Positions 23,804 through 32,052 are shown, counted from the first letter of the stretch. The stretch is 64,000 bases of DNA from Candidatus Gastranaerophilales bacterium (GCA_910586855.1 CAJUJH010000002.1:372001-436000); one strand, 5' to 3'. The notes: generated by a model from the letters alone, not told the origin. Program-made: numbers and translations.

Positions 23804-24979
23804 ATGCCAAGCCGTATTTCAAATATTCAGTCTGATAATATTTCAAATTTGATACCTGATTTAAACAAGGGATATTTTTCTTTTAGAGTTACCGCGAAAG
23901 ATAAAAACTCAAAAGCCCGCTGCGGTGAGTTTTTTACACCCCATGGACTAATTAAAACCCCTGTTTTTATGCCGGTTGGGACAAATTCTGCAGTGAAAAT
24001 GCTTGATAACAGGCAGCTTTTAGAAACCGGTGCCCAGATTATTCTGTCAAATTCTTATCATATGTATTTAAAACCCGGTACTGCTCTTGTAAAGCAGGCT
24101 GGAGGGCTGCATGGCTGGATGAATTGGCATAAGCCCATGCTTACTGATTCCGGTGGTTTTCAGGTGTTTTCATTATCAAAATTAAGAAAAATTCAAGAGG
24201 ACGGTGTTTATTTTACTGACCCTAAAAATGGCTCTAAGCACTTTATTTCGCCTGAAATTTCCATGCAGATTCAAAACGATTTAGGTGCTGATATCATTAT
24301 GGCATTTGATGAGTGTGCACCGTATCCTTGCTCATATGATGAAGCGAAGGCTGCAATGGAGAGAACCCATAGGTGGTTGGATAGATGCATTGCGGCACAT
24401 CAAAATCCGCGCCAGGCTTTATTTCCAATAGTTCAAGGGGCGTTTTTTGATGATTTAAGAAAGGAATCGGCTGAATATATCGCGTCAAAACCTTCTGTAG
24501 GCTGCGCTATAGGCGGGGTGAGCGTTGGAGAACCAACGGATGTCAAGAATTATTATGTTAACCTGGTGACTCCTCTACTGCCGGAAGGGAAACCAAGATA
24601 TTTAATGGGGGTTGGTACGCCCGTAGATTTATTAAATGGGGTAAAAGCCGGTGTAGATATGTTTGATTGCGTTTTGCCCACGCGAAATGCCCGCCACGGA
24701 ACCTTTTTTACTTATGAAGGCAACAAGATTATTAAAAATAAAGAGTTTGAGGCAGATTTTGGACCATTGGATGAAAAATGTAACTGCTGGACTTGCCGAA
24801 ACCATACCAGGGCTTATATTAGGCACCTTTATCGCGCGCAAGAAGCAAATGCTGCAATGCTTTTGAGCATTCATAATATACATTTTCTTATTCATCTTAT
24901 GTTTCAAGCGTCTGATGCCATTAAAAGGGGCGAATTTACTGACTTTGCAGACAATTTGCTTAAAAAATTTGAGAAATAA
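23804..24979 (+). CDS. tgt: Queuine/preQ1 tRNA-ribosyltransferase
   Basis: A 391-residue enzyme that swaps guanine 34 for preQ1 in tRNAs with GUN anticodons; the tRNA-Asp (GUC) in this window is a substrate type. The catalytic and binding segments are LSNSYHMYLKPG, MLTDSGGFQVFSL, MAFDECAPYP, GGVSVGEP, RYLMGVGTP and VLPTRNARHGTFF. The zinc site is CNCWTCRNH with the later histidine. An N-terminal extension of about 30 residues precedes the usual start. It is in an operon with ndk. Confidence 0.96.
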   Translation: MPSRISNIQSDNISNLIPDLNKGYFSFRVTAKDKNSKARCGEFFTPHGLIKTPVFMPVGTNSAVKMLDNRQLLETGAQIILSNSYHMYLKPGTALVKQAGGLHGWMNWHKPMLTDSGGFQVFSLSKLRKIQEDGVYFTDPKNGSKHFISPEISMQIQNDLGADIIMAFDECAPYPCSYDEAKAAMERTHRWLDRCIAAHQNPRQALFPIVQGAFFDDLRKESAEYIASKPSVGCAIGGVSVGEPTDVKNYYVNLVTPLLPEGKPRYLMGVGTPVDLLNGVKAGVDMFDCVLPTRNARHGTFFTYEGNKIIKNKEFEADFGPLDEKCNCWTCRNHTRAYIRHLYRAQEANAAMLLSIHNIHFLIHLMFQASDAIKRGEFTDFADNLLKKFEK

Positions 24980-25155
24980 CTGTCTATTTTTTAAAAAATA
25001 TCTAAAATTACATTTTTAATTTTTTCAACATATTACTTATTTTTGTACCTCCTTTGCTTAACAAAACTTCACAAATCGGGGGGTAAATTTTTCCTCCTAA
25101 GATGTTTTAGAATAAATGTAAATCTTTAATACATAAGACATAAAGGAGAAAATTT

Positions 25156-25563
25156 ATGATTAATTTAGACAAAATTGGTGGGAATGCAATAAGTGGTGTT
25201 TCAAAAATTACAAACAAGGCAGCTGCATCATTATCGGGCGCAACCAATAAAACCACTGCTGCAATTGACCCAAAAGGAGCCGAGAAATTGCAAAATACGT
25301 TAGATGCTTTAGCTAATCAAAATAAACCTATAACTATTAGTGAACAAGAAAAAAAATTAATTAAAGCAATTAATAATGGCTCAATAACTACGCTTGGTGA
25401 ACTTGCCCCGGAAGAACAAACTCCTGCGGTTGTTAATGCATTGAAAGCTGAATCAAAACGAGTATTGGGAAGCAAAGCACATGAGGCCGTAGTTTTTGAC
25501 GATGGTACCAGTGACTATGCCTATGCTCCTTGGATGCAAAGATTTTCTGACGTAGAATATTAA
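25156..25563 (+). CDS. Small hypothetical protein
   Basis: A 135-residue protein with no recognised family. The N-terminal ~45 residues are Ala/Thr/Ser/Lys-rich (MINLDKIGGNAISGVSKITN), the middle is charged (ISEQEKKLIKAI) and the end is aromatic (YAYAPWMQRFSDVEY). AAAGGAG lies eight bases before the ATG, which argues it is translated. It stands alone, followed by a terminator at 25582. Confidence 0.55.
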   Translation: MINLDKIGGNAISGVSKITNKAAASLSGATNKTTAAIDPKGAEKLQNTLDALANQNKPITISEQEKKLIKAINNGSITTLGELAPEEQTPAVVNALKAESKRVLGSKAHEAVVFDDGTSDYAYAPWMQRFSDVEY

Positions 25564-25581
25564 AATAAGAAATAAGTGTAA

Positions 25582-25614
25582 TTAAGCTCAGGCATGTAAA
25601 TGCCCGAGCTTTTG
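25582..25614 (+). terminator. Terminator after small hypothetical gene
   Basis: Stem AAGCTC-A-GGCAT / ATGCC-C-GAGCTT with a four-base loop and one mismatch, followed by Ts on the plus strand. Confidence 0.8.
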
Positions 25615-25637
25615 TTATATTGTAATTTGTAGTAGAA

Positions 25638-25997
25638 TTACACCATATCAAAAGGTTTTAGTTTAATTTCTTTTTTCTCACGGGCTTCCGTTACCCAGAT
25701 TCTCATCATTAAAGTTCTGTTCTGGCTTTGTTTTGCCCATTTTGTAATCATACTGACATCATTATCTTGCAGACCGCCTTCAATTTTCTGCCCTGTTTCA
25801 ATTCTGAAATTTGCTTCAAATGCCATAATTTGTACATTGAAATTTGGCTCTACATTTGGCTTCCAGGCAATTGAAATCGTCAAACCCTTGTATTTATATA
25901 GGTTTATCCTGGAACGTTCAAAAGAATCATCACTGTATTCTTCTAAGATGTACTCCCTGAGAGAGTTTTCAGCTCTTACAATATCCTTGCTTTTCAT
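25638..25997 (-). CDS. Small hypothetical protein
   Basis: A 119-residue protein with no family I recognise. Its pattern alternates strands and helices (INLYKYKGLTISIAWKPN, FNVQIMAFEANFRIETG, MITKWAKQSQNRTLMMRIWV) and it has no signal or membrane segment. The start has only a weak GGGA site. It is divergent from rpsL. Confidence 0.5.
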   Translation of the reverse strand: MKSKDIVRAENSLREYILEEYSDDSFERSRINLYKYKGLTISIAWKPNVEPNFNVQIMAFEANFRIETGQKIEGGLQDNDVSMITKWAKQSQNRTLMMRIWVTEAREKKEIKLKPFDMV

Positions 25998-26135
25998 ACA
26001 ATTATAATATTCCCATAAAGTACAATAGTCAAACTTTTTTCTTTAAAAAATTTAAAATTTTCAAATATCGTTTGACATTCAGCTTTGTTTGTTGTGAAAT
26101 AACAATACATAGTAATATTAGCAAAAGGGAAAATT

Positions 26136-26519
26136 ATGCCTACAATCAACCAATTAGTTAAAAATGAAAGAAAGAAAATCGTTGATAAAACTAAATCTCC
26201 GGCGCTTACAAACTGCCCACAAAGAAGAGGCGTTTGCACCAGGGTTTATACAACTACACCTAAAAAACCAAACTCAGCACTTAGAAAAGTTGCAAGGGTA
26301 AGGCTTACAAATGGTTTTGAGGTGACTTCATATATTCCGGGTATCGGTCATAACCTTCAAGAGCACTCTGTTGTAATGATTAGAGGCGGAAGGGTTAAAG
26401 ACCTTCCGGGTGTTAGATACCACATCATAAGAGGCACCCTTGATACTGCAGGTGTTGCAAACAGAACACAAAGCAGATCAAAATACGGTGCAAAAAGAGC
26501 CAAAGCAGGCAAAAAGTAG
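26136..26519 (+). CDS. rpsL: 30S ribosomal protein S12
   Basis: A 127-residue decoding-centre protein with MPTINQLVKNERKK, CPQRRGVCTRVYTTTPKKPNSALRKVARV and VMIRGGRVKDLPGVRYHIIRG. The lysine of TPKKPNS and the later GRVKDLPG are the streptomycin-sensitive wild-type residues. It is followed by rpsG as in the str operon, but fusA and tuf do not follow. Confidence 0.98.
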   Translation: MPTINQLVKNERKKIVDKTKSPALTNCPQRRGVCTRVYTTTPKKPNSALRKVARVRLTNGFEVTSYIPGIGHNLQEHSVVMIRGGRVKDLPGVRYHIIRGTLDTAGVANRTQSRSKYGAKRAKAGKK

Positions 26520-26604
26520 AGATTAAATCTTAAAAGATGCGCTGTGCTGGGCGCTGTCGAATACTAATTATCAGAAAAATAATCAGAAAGGTTAAGCAAA
26601 TAAC

Positions 26605-27075
26605 ATGTCAAGACGTTCAAAACCGGCAAAAAGAATACCTGCACCGGACCCAATGTATAACAGTGTAGATATTGCAAAATTCATAAACAGATTAATGAAA
26701 AGAGGAAAAAAATCAATTGCACAAAAGATTTTCTACTCTTCTATGGATAAAATTCAAGAAAAAACAAAAGAAGCTCCTATGGAAGTTTTCAAAAAGGCGC
26801 TTACAAATGTTACACCTTTAATTGAAGTAAAAGCAAGAAGAATCGGTGGTTCAACTTATCAGGTTCCTGTTGAAGTAAAACCTGAAAGAGGTCAGGCTCT
26901 GGGTTCTTGCTGGCTTATTGAATCTGCAAGAAAAAGAAGCGGAAAATCTATGGTTGATAAATTAACTTCAGAAATTCTTGATGCTTCAAATGGTTCAGGT
27001 GCTTCTGTTAAAAAACGTGAAGATACCCACAAAATGGCTGAAGCTAACAAAGCTTTTGCTCACTATAAATATTAA
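26605..27075 (+). CDS. rpsG: 30S ribosomal protein S7
   Basis: A 156-residue primary 16S-binding protein (RIPAPDPMYNSVDIAKFINRLMKRGKK, VKARRIGGSTYQVPVEV, KREDTHKMAEANKAFAHYKY). It is 85 bases after rpsL. A strong terminator follows and the next gene is on the other strand, so the operon stops here without fusA/tuf. Confidence 0.98.
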   Translation: MSRRSKPAKRIPAPDPMYNSVDIAKFINRLMKRGKKSIAQKIFYSSMDKIQEKTKEAPMEVFKKALTNVTPLIEVKARRIGGSTYQVPVEVKPERGQALGSCWLIESARKRSGKSMVDKLTSEILDASNGSGASVKKREDTHKMAEANKAFAHYKY

Positions 27076-27117
27076 ACTGCATCAAGTTTTGATATTTAAT
27101 ATTTAATGATAAGAATT

Positions 27118-27150
27118 AAAACCACCCAAATATCTTTATTGGGTGGTTTT
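27118..27150 (+). terminator. Terminator of rpsL-rpsG
   Basis: Stem AAAACCACCCAA/TTGGGTGGTTTT (27118-27129, 27139-27150) with a nine-base loop and T-rich continuation. Confidence 0.9.
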
Positions 27151-27176
27151 GTTATAGTTATGAATATTTTTCTGCT

Positions 27177-28229
27177 TTAATCGGCTTGATATTTTATATA
27201 ATGTGCTCCAAGTTTTTCCATCTTGCTTCTTGCTGTTTTGAGCAATAAATCCTTTATTTTATTATATGAATCAATGCAATTTGGTGCAGGAGGGTGGTTA
27301 TTAATGTATATATTTCTTATACTTAAGTATTTTTTGTCATTGTTATCTTCATCCAGCTGCATTTTTAATACGCCAATCGGGAGAATATCTTCATCGCTTT
27401 TTTGTATTATTTGAATAACGTATTCTTTTGCGACTTTATTTTGTGAAAAATTATTTGTAGTTTCGCACAAATCAATATCGATGTTTACTTTGTGTTCACC
27501 AAAATCATCACTGTAAGTTAAAATTCTGTCATATTCTGTTTCTGTTAATTCTTCTGTATGTAATTTTTTATTTTGTACAAGTGCATGTCCTGCAGCTTGT
27601 GTAAGTTCAAGGTCTAAATTGCTCCATGTTGGCGGCCAAGAGTACAAAATGTCTGATTTATTTCTTGATATATAGCTTAAATATGCATTTTTTTCTGAAG
27701 AAAATACGGCTTTTTCTGTTCTAAAATTATTTTTATAATAGAAGGGCAGGGATGCAACTGCAAGCAATTTAATTTTTCCGCCATATCCCTTTGATATACT
27801 GCTTTGTGCTGCAAATTTTATTAATTCGGAGCCCGCACCCTTTATGCTACAATTCTTATTTTTTCTTGATATATAATCAATATAAATACAATCTCCGTAA
27901 TCGCTGATTTCCATTGTGCATAATGGATTTTCGTGTTGTTTGAAATCATCATCCAGATATATGGAAAATTCATTTGGCATTTTTTTATTTTGATATATGC
28001 TTGCGTGCTTTTGTTGTCCATAATCATCTGTTAATATGGTGTGTTTTAGAAATTTACCCTTTAAATCTTCTTTATTATTTTGCTGCATTGATTTTACGGT
28101 GCTTTTTTCAAAGGTATCATAAGCAGAATGGTTTTGCCCCCTAAATAAAGGCATTCTACTTTTTGTGCAAAAATTTGCAGTCCTGCTATTTGTGTTATTT
28201 ATAAAGAAATTTTGTAAAGATATATTCAT
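27177..28229 (-). CDS. Hypothetical protein with GNAT-like domain and MNIS start
   Basis: A protein of about 350 residues if it starts at MNISLQNFFINNTNSR (28229); an ATG 14 codons earlier (28271) has no better site. It has PLFRGQNHSAYDTF near residue 30, comparable with the FKG starts elsewhere. Residues ~115-175 (YGDCIYIDYISRKNK, KGAGSELIKFAAQSS, GGKIKLLAVASLPFYYKNNF) match the GNAT plan of strand, acyl-CoA loop and helix, and FYYKNNF end. The C-terminal half has a second YVIQIIQKS...IGVLKMQL...YLSIRNIYIN strand set that may be a degenerate second copy. The substrate is unknown. Confidence 0.55.
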   Translation of the reverse strand: MNISLQNFFINNTNSRTANFCTKSRMPLFRGQNHSAYDTFEKSTVKSMQQNNKEDLKGKFLKHTILTDDYGQQKHASIYQNKKMPNEFSIYLDDDFKQHENPLCTMEISDYGDCIYIDYISRKNKNCSIKGAGSELIKFAAQSSISKGYGGKIKLLAVASLPFYYKNNFRTEKAVFSSEKNAYLSYISRNKSDILYSWPPTWSNLDLELTQAAGHALVQNKKLHTEELTETEYDRILTYSDDFGEHKVNIDIDLCETTNNFSQNKVAKEYVIQIIQKSDEDILPIGVLKMQLDEDNNDKKYLSIRNIYINNHPPAPNCIDSYNKIKDLLLKTARSKMEKLGAHYIKYQAD

Positions 28230-28330
28230 ATTTTCGGGTTCTGTATAGTATGGTAGTGAAATAAAAATCATAAATGCAAAAAGTTGTCTTTGTAATATAA
28301 TTTTTTATATAGAGGGGGCTTAAAATTTTA

Positions 28331-29293
28331 ATGGAAAAAAAGCATGTGCGCGCTTGTATTGATTTTTTAATTACGCAAAAATGTAATTACAGATGTGAAT
28401 ACTGTTCGCAGTCTAAAAAATTTTATAAAAATACAAACCATGCAAGTGATGAAACCATTGAAGCTTTTTTAAAATTCATAAAAACTCTTGATAAAGACTT
28501 TGAAATAACAATTTCGGGCGGTGAACCTTTATTTCACCCAAGGTTTTTTGAAGTAGTTAAAGAGATAAAAAAGTGTAATCTCAAGCTTTCTGTTATTTCA
28601 AATTTTTCCTTTCCTGTTGAAAATTACAAGAAAATTGCAGATATAATGGGCGAAAACCTTGTTGAACTTTTTGTTTCATACCACAATAGCCAGATTAAAG
28701 ATGTTGAAGAATTTAAAAAGAAAGTTGTTGAATTTAATGCTTATAAGCCGGCTCCGACAATATTTTCAGTAGCCTCAGTGTTAAGTGACGAGAATTATTC
28801 TGATTTGAAAAAATTGTCTGAATTTTTAAAACAAACAGGGGTTAAATTTTGTTTGCAGCATATGCGCATAAAAAATGATTATGTTAAATACAATACTGAT
28901 GCTGCTGAATTTTTAGCGCAGAATGCAGCACCTGAGCCCGGACGGGTTTTAAATACGTTTTCAAAAATGTGTTATGCCGGGTATAAATTTTTACTTATTT
29001 ATGAAAACGGAGAAGCGTACAGGTGTTACAGTTCAAGGTTTAATAGGGCGCATTATCTTGGAAATATTAAGGATAAGAATTTTAAAATGTTCAATTGTCC
29101 TATGCCTTGCATAAATTCTAAATGCACATGTCCAAAGCCCATAAACTATAATATGCTTGATTTAAAGCATTCAAACAAGTTTCTTTCAACATTCCTTTTA
29201 GGGAAAAATGTTTTTTATCTACCTTATTTGGTGGCGAAGAATATTGATGTCTTAAAAGCAAAATTTGAACAAGGGTTATTTTTGAAAAAATAA
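28331..29293 (+). CDS. Radical SAM protein with C-terminal cysteine cluster
   Basis: A 320-residue protein with the SAM-cluster motif CNYRCEYC near residue 18, ITISGGEPLFHPRFF near residue 60 and KLSVISNFS after it. A cysteine-rich C-terminal region (CYAGYKFLLIYENGEAYRC, then NCPMPCINSKCTCPK, about residues 220-265) resembles a SPASM/twitch domain with an auxiliary Fe-S cluster. Such enzymes often modify peptides or cofactors, but no peptide precursor is evident beside it. The short gene 29381 lies 87 bases downstream. Confidence 0.75.
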   Translation: MEKKHVRACIDFLITQKCNYRCEYCSQSKKFYKNTNHASDETIEAFLKFIKTLDKDFEITISGGEPLFHPRFFEVVKEIKKCNLKLSVISNFSFPVENYKKIADIMGENLVELFVSYHNSQIKDVEEFKKKVVEFNAYKPAPTIFSVASVLSDENYSDLKKLSEFLKQTGVKFCLQHMRIKNDYVKYNTDAAEFLAQNAAPEPGRVLNTFSKMCYAGYKFLLIYENGEAYRCYSSRFNRAHYLGNIKDKNFKMFNCPMPCINSKCTCPKPINYNMLDLKHSNKFLSTFLLGKNVFYLPYLVAKNIDVLKAKFEQGLFLKK

Positions 29294-29380
29294 TATTTGT
29301 AAAATCTTCTTAATAAAGCCTAAATTATTTTGGATTTGCTGCCGTATATAAGTATATAGATAATTAAAAGGGTTATGAAG

Positions 29381-29728
29381 ATGAAGTCAAAAGATAAAAG
29401 AAGCATATTTGATATTAGTTTTTTGCTTGAAAATAATCAAAGCGGTGTTTTGGAAGATATTGAATTTATAGCTACCGGATGCAGTCAAAAAACAGGGCAT
29501 GTCTTATCTAAAAATATTCAATTAGATGACTTATGTGTGCAAAAAAGCGATATGGTAGAGCTCATAAAGTCTGGTTATAATTTACCTGCAGCAGATGAGC
29601 CGCAAAAAATGCTGCTTGATTCAACGGTTAAAAAAGAAGAGAAATTAAATACCAAAGATAGTGAGATGGATTCATTTAGAATGATAAATCTTGTTTCAAA
29701 AAATTATAACCTTCCAAAGGTAGAATAA
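29381..29728 (+). CDS. Small hypothetical protein
   Basis: A protein of about 115 residues from the ATG at 29381, eight bases after AAGGG; an ATG two codons earlier is too close to that site. It is acidic-basic mixed (KSKDKRSIFDISFLLE, VKKEEKLNTKDSEMDSF) and ends LVSKNYNLPKVE, with a related KSGYNLPA segment mid-way. The repeated xYNLP is the only visible pattern. The family is unknown. It may be co-transcribed with the radical SAM gene, but it does not look like a typical modified-peptide precursor. Confidence 0.45.
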   Translation: MKSKDKRSIFDISFLLENNQSGVLEDIEFIATGCSQKTGHVLSKNIQLDDLCVQKSDMVELIKSGYNLPAADEPQKMLLDSTVKKEEKLNTKDSEMDSFRMINLVSKNYNLPKVE

Positions 29729-29748
29729 AATAAAGCTAAATACCTGTC

Positions 29749-30861
29749 TTAGTTTTTTGAGCCAAAAAGTTTATCTGTAATGAGGCTGAAAATGTTTGGA
29801 TAATATGTTGCACTGTCTTTTTCTACTATATCGTCCATTTTTGCTTCTATAGAATCTTCTTTTTCTGTTCCAAAAATCCAATAGTTTTCTAATGCAAGCA
29901 AAGAATCTTTACTTATAACGTATTTTTCATTATCATGACGTGACGCATTTGTGAGTGTCACTTTATCACCCTCAACCGACTCTATGCTGTATGCATGGGC
30001 GCTGTTAAATTCGTATGTGTTTCCATATATTCCTTCAATTGTGCAATCGCCGGATGTGCCAAATGTCATTACGTTTGTAAGCGGGTTTTGCTCAAAATTA
30101 TCCAGCATTTTGCTTGCATGTTCTGCAGAGGATTGATTATTTGGTATAAAAACATTATCGATGTAATCATCATAGTCCATAATGATTTTTTCATTATTTT
30201 GCACATCTGTAATACATAGGGTATTTGAAAATTTTTCACTTGGCTTATAACGTTGTCCTTCTATAAATTCTATGGTTTCTCCATTGACATCAACAGTATT
30301 TATTGTTGTGTCAGTAAATAAGCTGTTGCCTTCAATTGTTTCTGTATTAACTTCACTTTTCTTTATTGTCTCGCTTGTTTCCCCAAGAATAGCATATATT
30401 ACAGCCGAAGGGCTTACACTGTTAAGAACGTCTCCATCTATGCACCCAGTGTAATTTTTTAAAATGTTTTTTAGTGTTTCATCATCAGATTCTTTGAAAC
30501 ATTTTTCAATTGCAAGTTCATATATTGTGACATCATCATCCCCTGTTGCATATTGCCTGCCGTTTTCATCCAAAACTTTTGCTTTTTCAAGTTCTTCTTG
30601 CGTTATAGTGTATGTTTCACCTGTACCTTTAAAGGTTACATTATATTCCAGATTGTCTCCTTCATCATCTTGTATAATGGTGAGAGAATCTTCTATAGTT
30701 TGTGCGCCTTCTTTTGTTTGTGATATTGAGTATATTGCTGCTATATAGCCGCAATCATTGACAGAGTTTTGATTGAAATCTCTATCAATTTTACCGTTTG
30801 CCTCGTCTCTTTTTGAATATTTTGGAAAAGAAAATAAAGATATTGAAATTGGATTCATCAT
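29749..30861 (-). CDS. Calpain-like (C2-type) cysteine peptidase domain protein
   Basis: A 370-residue protein. QNSVNDCGYIAAIYSIS places Q31 six residues before C37, the exact spacing of the oxyanion Gln and nucleophile in calpains (QGxxGDCW). VTFKGTGETYTITQEEL follows as in calpain strand pairs. The histidine and asparagine are in NSAHAYSIES (H289) and VTLTNASRHD (N305), matching calpain GHAYSV...RNPWG. No signal peptide is seen; the start MMNPISISLFSFPKYSK resembles the MNIS starts of other proteins here. The fold assignment is by motif only. It may be an effector or a housekeeping protease. Confidence 0.55.
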   Translation of the reverse strand: MMNPISISLFSFPKYSKRDEANGKIDRDFNQNSVNDCGYIAAIYSISQTKEGAQTIEDSLTIIQDDEGDNLEYNVTFKGTGETYTITQEELEKAKVLDENGRQYATGDDDVTIYELAIEKCFKESDDETLKNILKNYTGCIDGDVLNSVSPSAVIYAILGETSETIKKSEVNTETIEGNSLFTDTTINTVDVNGETIEFIEGQRYKPSEKFSNTLCITDVQNNEKIIMDYDDYIDNVFIPNNQSSAEHASKMLDNFEQNPLTNVMTFGTSGDCTIEGIYGNTYEFNSAHAYSIESVEGDKVTLTNASRHDNEKYVISKDSLLALENYWIFGTEKEDSIEAKMDDIVEKDSATYYPNIFSLITDKLFGSKN

Positions 30862-31040
30862 CGTTTTTCTCGTGTGAATAAAAACTCTCTACATCTATAT
30901 TTATAAAGGTTTTTCGATTTAAAAAAGTGATAATTTTTAGTATCTGTTTTACAAACTTTTACAAATTTTTTAATGTAATTCAACATTTTACTTTTTATCT
31001 TTTTTATGTATAATCTTTGATAGAATTGTAAATTTTATTT

Positions 31041-31186
31041 GTAGATTTAAAATTTAATACTTAATAAAAATTCGGGACGTAGCACTGTGCCGACGAGAAA
31101 GTGACTAAATGTCACTTTTGAGGAGAGGTGGCAGCGCACAGTAATAAAATATTTTGTAAATTTAAAATTTAATACTTAATAAGTTT

Positions 31187-31197
<11 letters not shown>
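31041..31197 (+). repeat. Duplicated leader and 5' end of tRNA-Pro
   Basis: Bases 31041-31083 (leader plus CGGGACGTAGC) recur at 31156-31197 with a few changes, 114 bp apart at the tRNA. The downstream copy is the intact tRNA-Pro(GGG); the upstream copy breaks in what would be the D-loop and continues into a hairpin insert ending GGCAGCGCACAG, which resembles the tRNA text GGTAGCGCAC. The stretch 30862-31040 before it is AT-rich with nothing else recognised. Confidence 0.75.
31084..31140 (+). repeat. Dispersed hairpin element, copy 2
   Basis: ACTGTGC and GCACAGT form a perfect outer stem. Inside is AGTGACTAAATGTCACT (31100-31116), the same 17 bases as at 14160-14176 on the other strand, followed by TTTTGAGGAGAGGTGGCAG. 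A stretch GGAGAGGTGGCAG also resembles the 5' end of many serine tRNAs, but no full tRNA can be drawn. Confidence 0.6.
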
Positions 31198-31260
<63 letters not shown>

Positions 31261-31319
31261 AATTTTATTAAATAGCCTAATTAGGCTGTAAATTCTAAAT
31301 AGAGTGATTTACTTAATTT

Positions 31320-31393
31320 CGGGATGTAGCGCAGCTTGGTAGCGCACCGTGTTCGGGTCGCGGGGGTCGCAAGTTCGAATCTTGTCATCCCGA
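31320..31393 (+). tRNA. tRNA-Pro (anticodon CGG)
   Basis: A 74-nt cloverleaf with acceptor CGGGATG/CATCCCG, anticodon stem CCGTG/CGCGG, loop TTCGGGT (CGG), T arm GCAAG TTCGAAT CTTGT and discriminator A. With the UGG and GGG genes, all three proline decoders are in this window. Confidence 0.95.
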
Positions 31394-31421
31394 TATTTTG
31401 TAATTTTGGGTAAAATCTAAC

Positions 31422-31443
31422 ATATGTTGGAAGATTGAATGCA
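31422..31443 (+). repeat. Left 22-nt direct repeat of the cassette
   Basis: Matches 32227-32248 at 21 of 22 positions. It lies 28 bases after the 3' end of tRNA-Pro(CGG). Confidence 0.8.
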
Positions 31444-31495
31444 GCTCATAGTGTGGTTTTTTTGTCTTTAATAAAAAGGTTCGAACACACGATTT

Positions 31496-31693
31496 TTAGA
31501 ATTTGTCTTTTTTATCTATTGATTGGCTAGAATACCACTGTGCAGCATTTTCAGCCAGTTCTAACACGGTTTCACTTATTGTAAAAACTTCCTGGTTATC
31601 TTTTTGTAAATTCTCTAAATTTTCTATGCAAACAGATAACTCATTTTGCCATTCAGTATTTTGTTCCCTAAAGGTTTCTGTATTATATTTCAT
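31496..31693 (-). CDS. Small hypothetical protein, second gene of cassette
   Basis: A protein of about 65 residues from the ATG at 31693, which lies inside the end of the upstream gene, an 11-base overlap that suggests coupled translation. An ATG six codons earlier is possible. The sequence is acidic and helical (KYNTETFREQNTEWQNELSV, ISETVLELAENAAQWY). The family is unknown. By position and pairing with a basic DNA-binding-like protein it could be its partner or cognate antitoxin, but that is speculation. Confidence 0.5.
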   Translation of the reverse strand: MKYNTETFREQNTEWQNELSVCIENLENLQKDNQEVFTISETVLELAENAAQWYSSQSIDKKDKF

Positions 31694-31880
31694 CTTGTTT
31701 ACGCATTGCAAATTTTTGTAATCTGAACTCTTTTAAAGAATTTTCCAAAAATTGATATTCCTCATCTGTTACCCGCCTTGCAAATACAATCGTTTTCACC
31801 TTTTCGCTTTCAGGCTTTTTATATCCTTTTTTCCTTCCAGCCCCCGGTCTTTTACCCCCATGATTGTTATTTTGTGCCAT
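31683..31880 (-). CDS. Small basic RHH-like regulator (KRPGAGRKKG type)
   Basis: A 65-residue protein that starts MAQNNNHGGKRPGAGRKKGY, a basic arm common in small plasmid and phage proteins. It continues VKTIVFARRVTDEEYQFLENS, which resembles the strand and first helix of ribbon-helix-helix or related small DNA-binding proteins. AAGAGGT lies six bases before the ATG. It starts ten bases from the -35 box of the opposite-strand antitoxin promoter and so could regulate the cassette. Confidence 0.55.
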   Translation of the reverse strand: MAQNNNHGGKRPGAGRKKGYKKPESEKVKTIVFARRVTDEEYQFLENSLKEFRLQKFAMRKQDEI

Positions 31881-31889
31881 TTTAACCTC

Positions 31890-31917
31890 TTGAAAAATTT
31901 ATTAAATGCTTTATAAT
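31890..31917 (+). promoter_or_regulatory. Promoter of candidate antitoxin RNA
   Basis: TTGAAA (31890-31895) and a perfect TATAAT (31912-31917) spaced by 16 bp. No gene follows on this strand, only a short region ending in a terminator at 32005. Confidence 0.75.
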
Positions 31918-31923
31918 GAAAAC

Positions 31924-32005
31924 ACAGGGTGGCAGTTGTCAACCTGCCAAATACTCTGTACGAAGTCTAAACGGTTCTTATTTTTTAAGATGAGAGCCGT
32001 TTTTT
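31924..32005 (+). ncRNA. Candidate type I antitoxin RNA, about 82 nt
   Basis: The RNA would start about seven bases after TATAAT and end at the terminator hairpin AACGGTTCT/AGAGCCGTT (31970-31978, 31993-32001) with six Ts. Its 3' part is antisense to the last third of the toxin reading frame at 31978-32052. A second pairing region exists: 31961-31971 (CGAAGTCTAAA) is repeated with one change at 32083-32093, so the RNA can also pair with the toxin mRNA leader. No protein is encoded. This is the layout of Fst/par-type antitoxins. Confidence 0.6.
31970..32005 (+). terminator. Terminator of the antitoxin RNA, inside the toxin gene
   Basis: A nine-pair stem with one G-U wobble, followed by TTTTTT at 32000-32005. 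Read from the other strand the same stem lies in the toxin coding end. Confidence 0.85.
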
Positions 32006-32052
32006 AATATGAAAATAATTAAGAAAATTAGGAATAAACTTAAATTATCCAT
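31978..32052 (-). CDS. Candidate type I toxin: 24-residue hydrophobic peptide
   Basis: The ATG at 32052 is five bases after a strong AAAGGGGG site. The peptide has a hydrophobic stretch at residues 4-16 (LSLFLIFLIIFIL) and a polar, basic tail (KNGSHLKK), the plan of membrane-acting type I toxins such as Fst, Ldr and TxpA. Its mRNA would start near 32163 from a consensus promoter, leaving a leader of about 110 bases. A 6-bp hairpin TTCGGG/CCCGAA (32069-32086) just upstream of the ribosome site could delay translation. An antisense RNA converges on its 3' end. Toxicity is inferred. Confidence 0.6.
   Translation of the reverse strand: MDNLSLFLIFLIIFILKNGSHLKK

Noticed and set aside
29381..29728. 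Small gene after the radical SAM protein as a RiPP precursor
   Set aside because: There is no leader-core layout, no Cys/Ser/Thr-rich core and no other maturation or export gene; only two xYNLP segments recur.
31084..31140. GGAGAGGTGGCAG as the start of a tRNA-Ser gene
   Set aside because: No matching acceptor 3' strand, variable arm or T arm follows before tRNA-Pro, so no tRNA-Ser can be folded.
31464..31500. GGTTCGAACACACGA as a tRNA T-arm remnant or attachment site
   Set aside because: The match is short and no other tRNA part is adjacent; too weak to call on its own.
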